A stretch of DNA of 64,000 bases from Microseira sp041929235 (lineage in GTDB: Bacteria; Cyanobacteriota; Cyanobacteriia; Cyanobacteriales; Aerosakkonemataceae). Positions 61,709-64,000 of this stretch are shown one piece after another. The translations under genes were made by a program, and so were the position numbers. Positions within the stretch are counted from its first letter, which is position 1, and each line of letters starts with the position of its first letter. Below the pieces are notes generated by a model. It saw nothing but the letters and a program-made list of their open reading frames with translations. It was not told where the DNA came from and ran no database searches. The stretch covers positions 1 through 64,000 of the forward strand of contig NZ_JBHFNP010000228.1 in assembly GCF_041929235.1 (NCBI RefSeq), read 5' to 3'.

Positions 61709-62923
61709 TTAGCCCAATGCTATTACTGCATTTTGACCTCCGAATCCAAAACTCAAACAAAGTATCCGTTTAATGTTTCCTCGACGCGGTACTCTTACCA
61801 AATCTAAATCAAATTCTGGTTCGTTTAATCCTACACAAGGGGGTAAGATTTGATACTTCAATCCCATTAAACAAAAAGCGACTCCCAAGGCTCCAGATGC
61901 CCCTAAAGTATGACCTGTAGAGCCTTTGGTAGAACTAACTGGGACGCCTTGGGGAAATAAATAGCGAATCAGATTGGCTTCGTTTTGGTCGTTGAGTTGG
62001 GTGCTGGTGCCGTGGCTATGGATGTAATCAATATCACTAGGAGAAAGATGGCTGCGTTCTAAGCATTGCTTGACGGCGGCGATCGCACTCCTCCCCCCTG
62101 GTTCCGGCGCGCTGATATGATAGGCATCCGCCGTTAAACCAAATCCCAAAATCTCTCCATAGATAGATGCGCCGCGTCGGTTGGCTAATTCTGCGGATTC
62201 AAGTACGAATACTGCCGCCCCTTCGCCCAATACCAATCCTTCCCGATATCGATCAAACGGATAGCAGCCAGTTTTGGCTAATGCACCCATTTGCTCAAAT
62301 CCAGCTAGGGTGAGGGGTGTAATCGGTGCTTCTACCGCACCGGCAATAACGCGCTGACATTGCCCAGTTCGGATGAGTTCAAAACCTTGAGCGATCGCCC
62401 AAATTCCGGTGGCACAAGCTGCCATCGGGGCTAATACGGGTGCTGTGGAACCAATTTGACGGGCGGCGGCGATCGCTCCCATATTGGGTAGCGTTTCTAA
62501 CCAATCCTGTAGCAGGCAAGGCAGAGCCTTGCTAGAATCGTTCCCAGGCTCAGCCTGGGAACGAGAATGGGGATGCTCTGCATCCTGGGAACGAGAATGG
62601 GGATGCAGAGCATCCTGTAAATATGAGGCTATGGCGAGCTTTTCCCAAGATGCCTGCTGACTGCGACTCGACCCAATTGCTACTCCACAATCTGGTAAAG
62701 GTGGAACTAAACCAGCATCTTGCAGCGCATCTTTTACTACTAGATCGACGAGGATTTTTAAATTTGTTGGTTTCTCGTCAATTAACGCCAGGGGAAGTGC
62801 TTCTAATTCTGGAAAAGGTTGATGCAATTTAATCGCAGACCCAGATGCTAATAAGTTTTTCCAGCTTGAGTCCAACCTACCCAAAGCTGAAATCATACCA
62901 ATTCCAGTAACAACAACTTCCAC
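61709..62923 (-). CDS. Beta-ketoacyl-ACP synthase (FabF-like) with a 36-codon insert
   Basis: 404 residues. Catalytic Cys in MAACATGIWA, first His in HSHGTSTQLNDQ and second His in GSTGHTLGASGA, so the condensing-enzyme active site is complete. It is shorter and more diverged than housekeeping FabF, so it may serve a secondary acyl chain. Between IASYLQD and LLQDWLETLP there is an insert (HPHSRSQDAEHPHSRSQ and AEPGNDSSKALP) encoded by a palindromic repeat. Apart from the insert the protein looks normal. ATG 62923 is the start. Confidence 0.85.
   Translation of the reverse strand: MEVVVTGIGMISALGRLDSSWKNLLASGSAIKLHQPFPELEALPLALIDEKPTNLKILVDLVVKDALQDAGLVPPLPDCGVAIGSSRSQQASWEKLAIASYLQDALHPHSRSQDAEHPHSRSQAEPGNDSSKALPCLLQDWLETLPNMGAIAAARQIGSTAPVLAPMAACATGIWAIAQGFELIRTGQCQRVIAGAVEAPITPLTLAGFEQMGALAKTGCYPFDRYREGLVLGEGAAVFVLESAELANRRGASIYGEILGFGLTADAYHISAPEPGGRSAIAAVKQCLERSHLSPSDIDYIHSHGTSTQLNDQNEANLIRYLFPQGVPVSSTKGSTGHTLGASGALGVAFCLMGLKYQILPPCVGLNEPEFDLDLVRVPRRGNIKRILCLSFGFGGQNAVIALG
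62504..62619 (-). repeat. In-frame palindromic repeat in the ketoacyl synthase gene
   Basis: The 8-base direct repeat atcctgta occurs at 62504-62511 and 62612-62619, exactly 108 bases apart (36 codons). The segment between contains cgttcccaggct-c-agcctgggaacg (a 12-bp hairpin), gcaagg/ccttgc, and facing ggatgctctgcatcc and ggatgcagagcatcc. The layout looks like an inserted repeat with a target duplication. Confidence 0.8.
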
Positions 62924-62930
62924 GGTAATT

Positions 62931-62998
62931 AGCTAGTTATTAATAGCTAATGGCTAATTTTTCAACAGCCATTAGCTATTAGCCATTAGCCATTAGCT
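62931..62998. repeat. attagccattagc repeat
   Basis: Low-complexity units such as taatggctaatttttc and ccattagctattagccatt in the gap between the cyclophilin and the ketoacyl synthase genes. Related units occur near 16740. Confidence 0.7.
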
Positions 62999-63751
62999 TT
63001 TTTTGAGATTATCTGCGCCAGAGGTAACTTTGGCTGATTCGATGCGATCGCCTTGCTGAATTTTATCGATCGCATCCATGCCTTGGGTAACGTAGCCAAA
63101 CACGGCATAGTCCCCATCTAGGAACTGTAGATCTGCCAAAGCAAAGTAAAATTGGGCGGAAGCCGAGTCTGGGAATTGCGATCGCGCCATCGCCACCGCG
63201 CCCCGCTTGTGCTGCAAAATTGGCGGCTGAGAAACGCCAGCGGTTTTGAGGGTTTTGCTGTAAACCGGAGTTTCTGCCCCTTGGGGCTTAATTTCCAGGG
63301 GGATGTAACGAGGTTGACCTGTGGAATCGATAAAACTACCAGTTCCCAATTCTGCCACGGGGAAATTCGGGTCTTTCCCTTGGGGATCGCCACCTTGAAC
63401 CACAAACGGTTGCGGTTCTCTGACCACACGATGAAATACCAATCCATCGTAAACGCCCCGTTGAACCAAATCGACAAAATTACCCGCTGTGATCGGGGCA
63501 TCAGTGCCATCGACTTCAATCGTAATCGGCGATCCTTTGACCGTCATTACTACCGTTGCCTTACCTTCTAGCCGAGGTAAATTAGCGATTTGAGGATTGC
63601 TTGCTTGAGTGGTAACGAAAGCAGTAGCTTCATTTGCTGGCGAGGTTGGAGATGCTTGGGACGAGGTAGCCTGTGGAGTTGTGCATCCCCCGATGAGCAA
63701 TGCACCGATGGCTATGACAGACACGAACCAGTATCTTAACTTGATCTGCAT
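62993..63751 (-). CDS. Cyclophilin-type peptidyl-prolyl isomerase, lipoprotein
   Basis: 252 residues. A lipoprotein signal (VSVIAIGALLIGGCTTP, lipobox Cys near residue 23), a Ser/Thr-rich spacer and a cyclophilin domain: ITIEVDGTDAPITAGNFVDL, RGVYDGLVFHRVVREPQPFV then VQGGDPQGKD, and AVAMARSQFPDSASAQFYFA. It probably assists folding in the periplasm or lumen. Start ATG 63751. Confidence 0.9.
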   Translation of the reverse strand: MQIKLRYWFVSVIAIGALLIGGCTTPQATSSQASPTSPANEATAFVTTQASNPQIANLPRLEGKATVVMTVKGSPITIEVDGTDAPITAGNFVDLVQRGVYDGLVFHRVVREPQPFVVQGGDPQGKDPNFPVAELGTGSFIDSTGQPRYIPLEIKPQGAETPVYSKTLKTAGVSQPPILQHKRGAVAMARSQFPDSASAQFYFALADLQFLDGDYAVFGYVTQGMDAIDKIQQGDRIESAKVTSGADNLKKS

Positions 63752-63807
63752 TTAGAGTTTGACTCTCTTGTGCGAGTTTCCCATCATCTCATACTTAGAT
63801 TGACATT

Positions 63808-64000
63808 TTAAAGCCCTTCTAGAGGTACTCCCAAAAAGCGGGCTAATGCAGCGCCTTGATTTTCCAGTTCTGACAAAGACAGGGGTTGCCCGACTCGCGT
63901 CAGAGGAATGTCTCTGCGACCTTTGATCCGCAGATAGAGAGCGCGTTTTGGATTTAACCCTTCTTGGATTTCAACGCGAACAGATTGGACATCTTCAGTC
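63808..64000 (-). CDS. ycf4: Photosystem I assembly protein Ycf4, 3' end only
   Basis: Sixty-three codons ending at TAA 63810-63808, the rest beyond the window. They read VQSVRVEIQEGLNPKRALYL, RIKGRRDIPLTRVGQPLSLS and ELENQGAALARFLGVPLEGL, which is the C-terminus of Ycf4, a thylakoid protein that aids photosystem I assembly. It was found by translating the minus strand, since no start lies in the window. Confidence 0.9.
   Translation of the reverse strand, partial: TEDVQSVRVEIQEGLNPKRALYLRIKGRRDIPLTRVGQPLSLSELENQGAALARFLGVPLEGL

Noticed and set aside
10105..62998. taattacc/taattagc tracts as origins or phase-variable switches
   Set aside because: They are dispersed low-complexity repeats between genes. 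None lies inside a promoter or gene in a way that suggests switching.

Overview
The window is a chromosomal stretch of a cyanobacterium, most likely a filamentous non-heterocystous one of the Oscillatoria/Microcoleus kind. The evidence is psbU, ycf4, btpA, a tocopherol cyclase, a PEP-CTERM membrane protein, COP23, a CrhR-type helicase, xisH/xisI, very frequent GCGATCGC (HIP1) octamers, and many dispersed palindromic repeats. The genus is inference.

Layout. 0-6 kb: a cut-off DUF1802 gene, a decayed TnpB-like gene, a small gene broken by one stop codon, a tocopherol cyclase carrying a 65-codon repeat insertion, and tRNA-Arg(CCT). 6-13.4 kb: a YdcF-like protein and an AI-2E family transporter, then a minus-strand lipid block plsX-fabH-(two Uma2 genes, one frameshifted)-fabD-small ORF-plsC-DUF2288. 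14-24.4 kb: PBP4-type peptidase, an LptC-like lipoprotein, a large PEP-CTERM membrane protein, a LabA-like NYN protein, metG, and an acyltransferase/hydrolase pair. 24.5-32.9 kb: tRNA-Lys(CTT), a DUF433/DUF5615 toxin-antitoxin pair, a Ser/Thr kinase, ureidoglycolate lyase followed by a tandem repeat with a nested MITE-like insertion, a TIGR03279-type radical SAM protein, uppP, DUF3120, and an FHA-nucleotide cyclase. 33-40.2 kb: psbU, then a graveyard with three IS200/IS605-like remnants, the last 3' pieces of nadB on both sides of one of them, a LysM fragment, and two decayed accessory genes. 40.4-46 kb: VKOR-DsbA fusion, btpA, rimO, crhR. 46.2-56.3 kb: an accessory island with a broken DUF1016 nuclease, COP23, two trypsin-like proteases, a 2.3-kb secreted-protein gene interrupted by three in-frame TAA codons, a DsbA tail, xisHI, a CdiA-CT-like toxin/immunity pair, and broken PIN toxins. 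56.4-64 kb: DUF3370, a nuclease-like protein, DUF99, an MBL hydrolase, two secreted proteins, a ketoacyl synthase with a 36-codon repeat insertion, a lipoprotein cyclophilin, and the 3' end of ycf4.

How the genes work together. The lipid block supplies acyl chains and phosphatidate, and uppP, PBP4 and LptC serve the envelope. psbU, ycf4 and btpA serve the photosystems. The accessory islands look like conflict and defence modules shuffled by repeats and in various states of decay.

The most unusual signals are these: palindromic repeats translated in frame inside three conserved enzymes; an island whose toxin-type modules are separated by copies of one duplicated segment; AAACCCGG hairpins placed just after stop codons like portable terminators; loss of nadB through insertion; and several otherwise open genes broken only by TAA codons or by +1 homopolymer changes.
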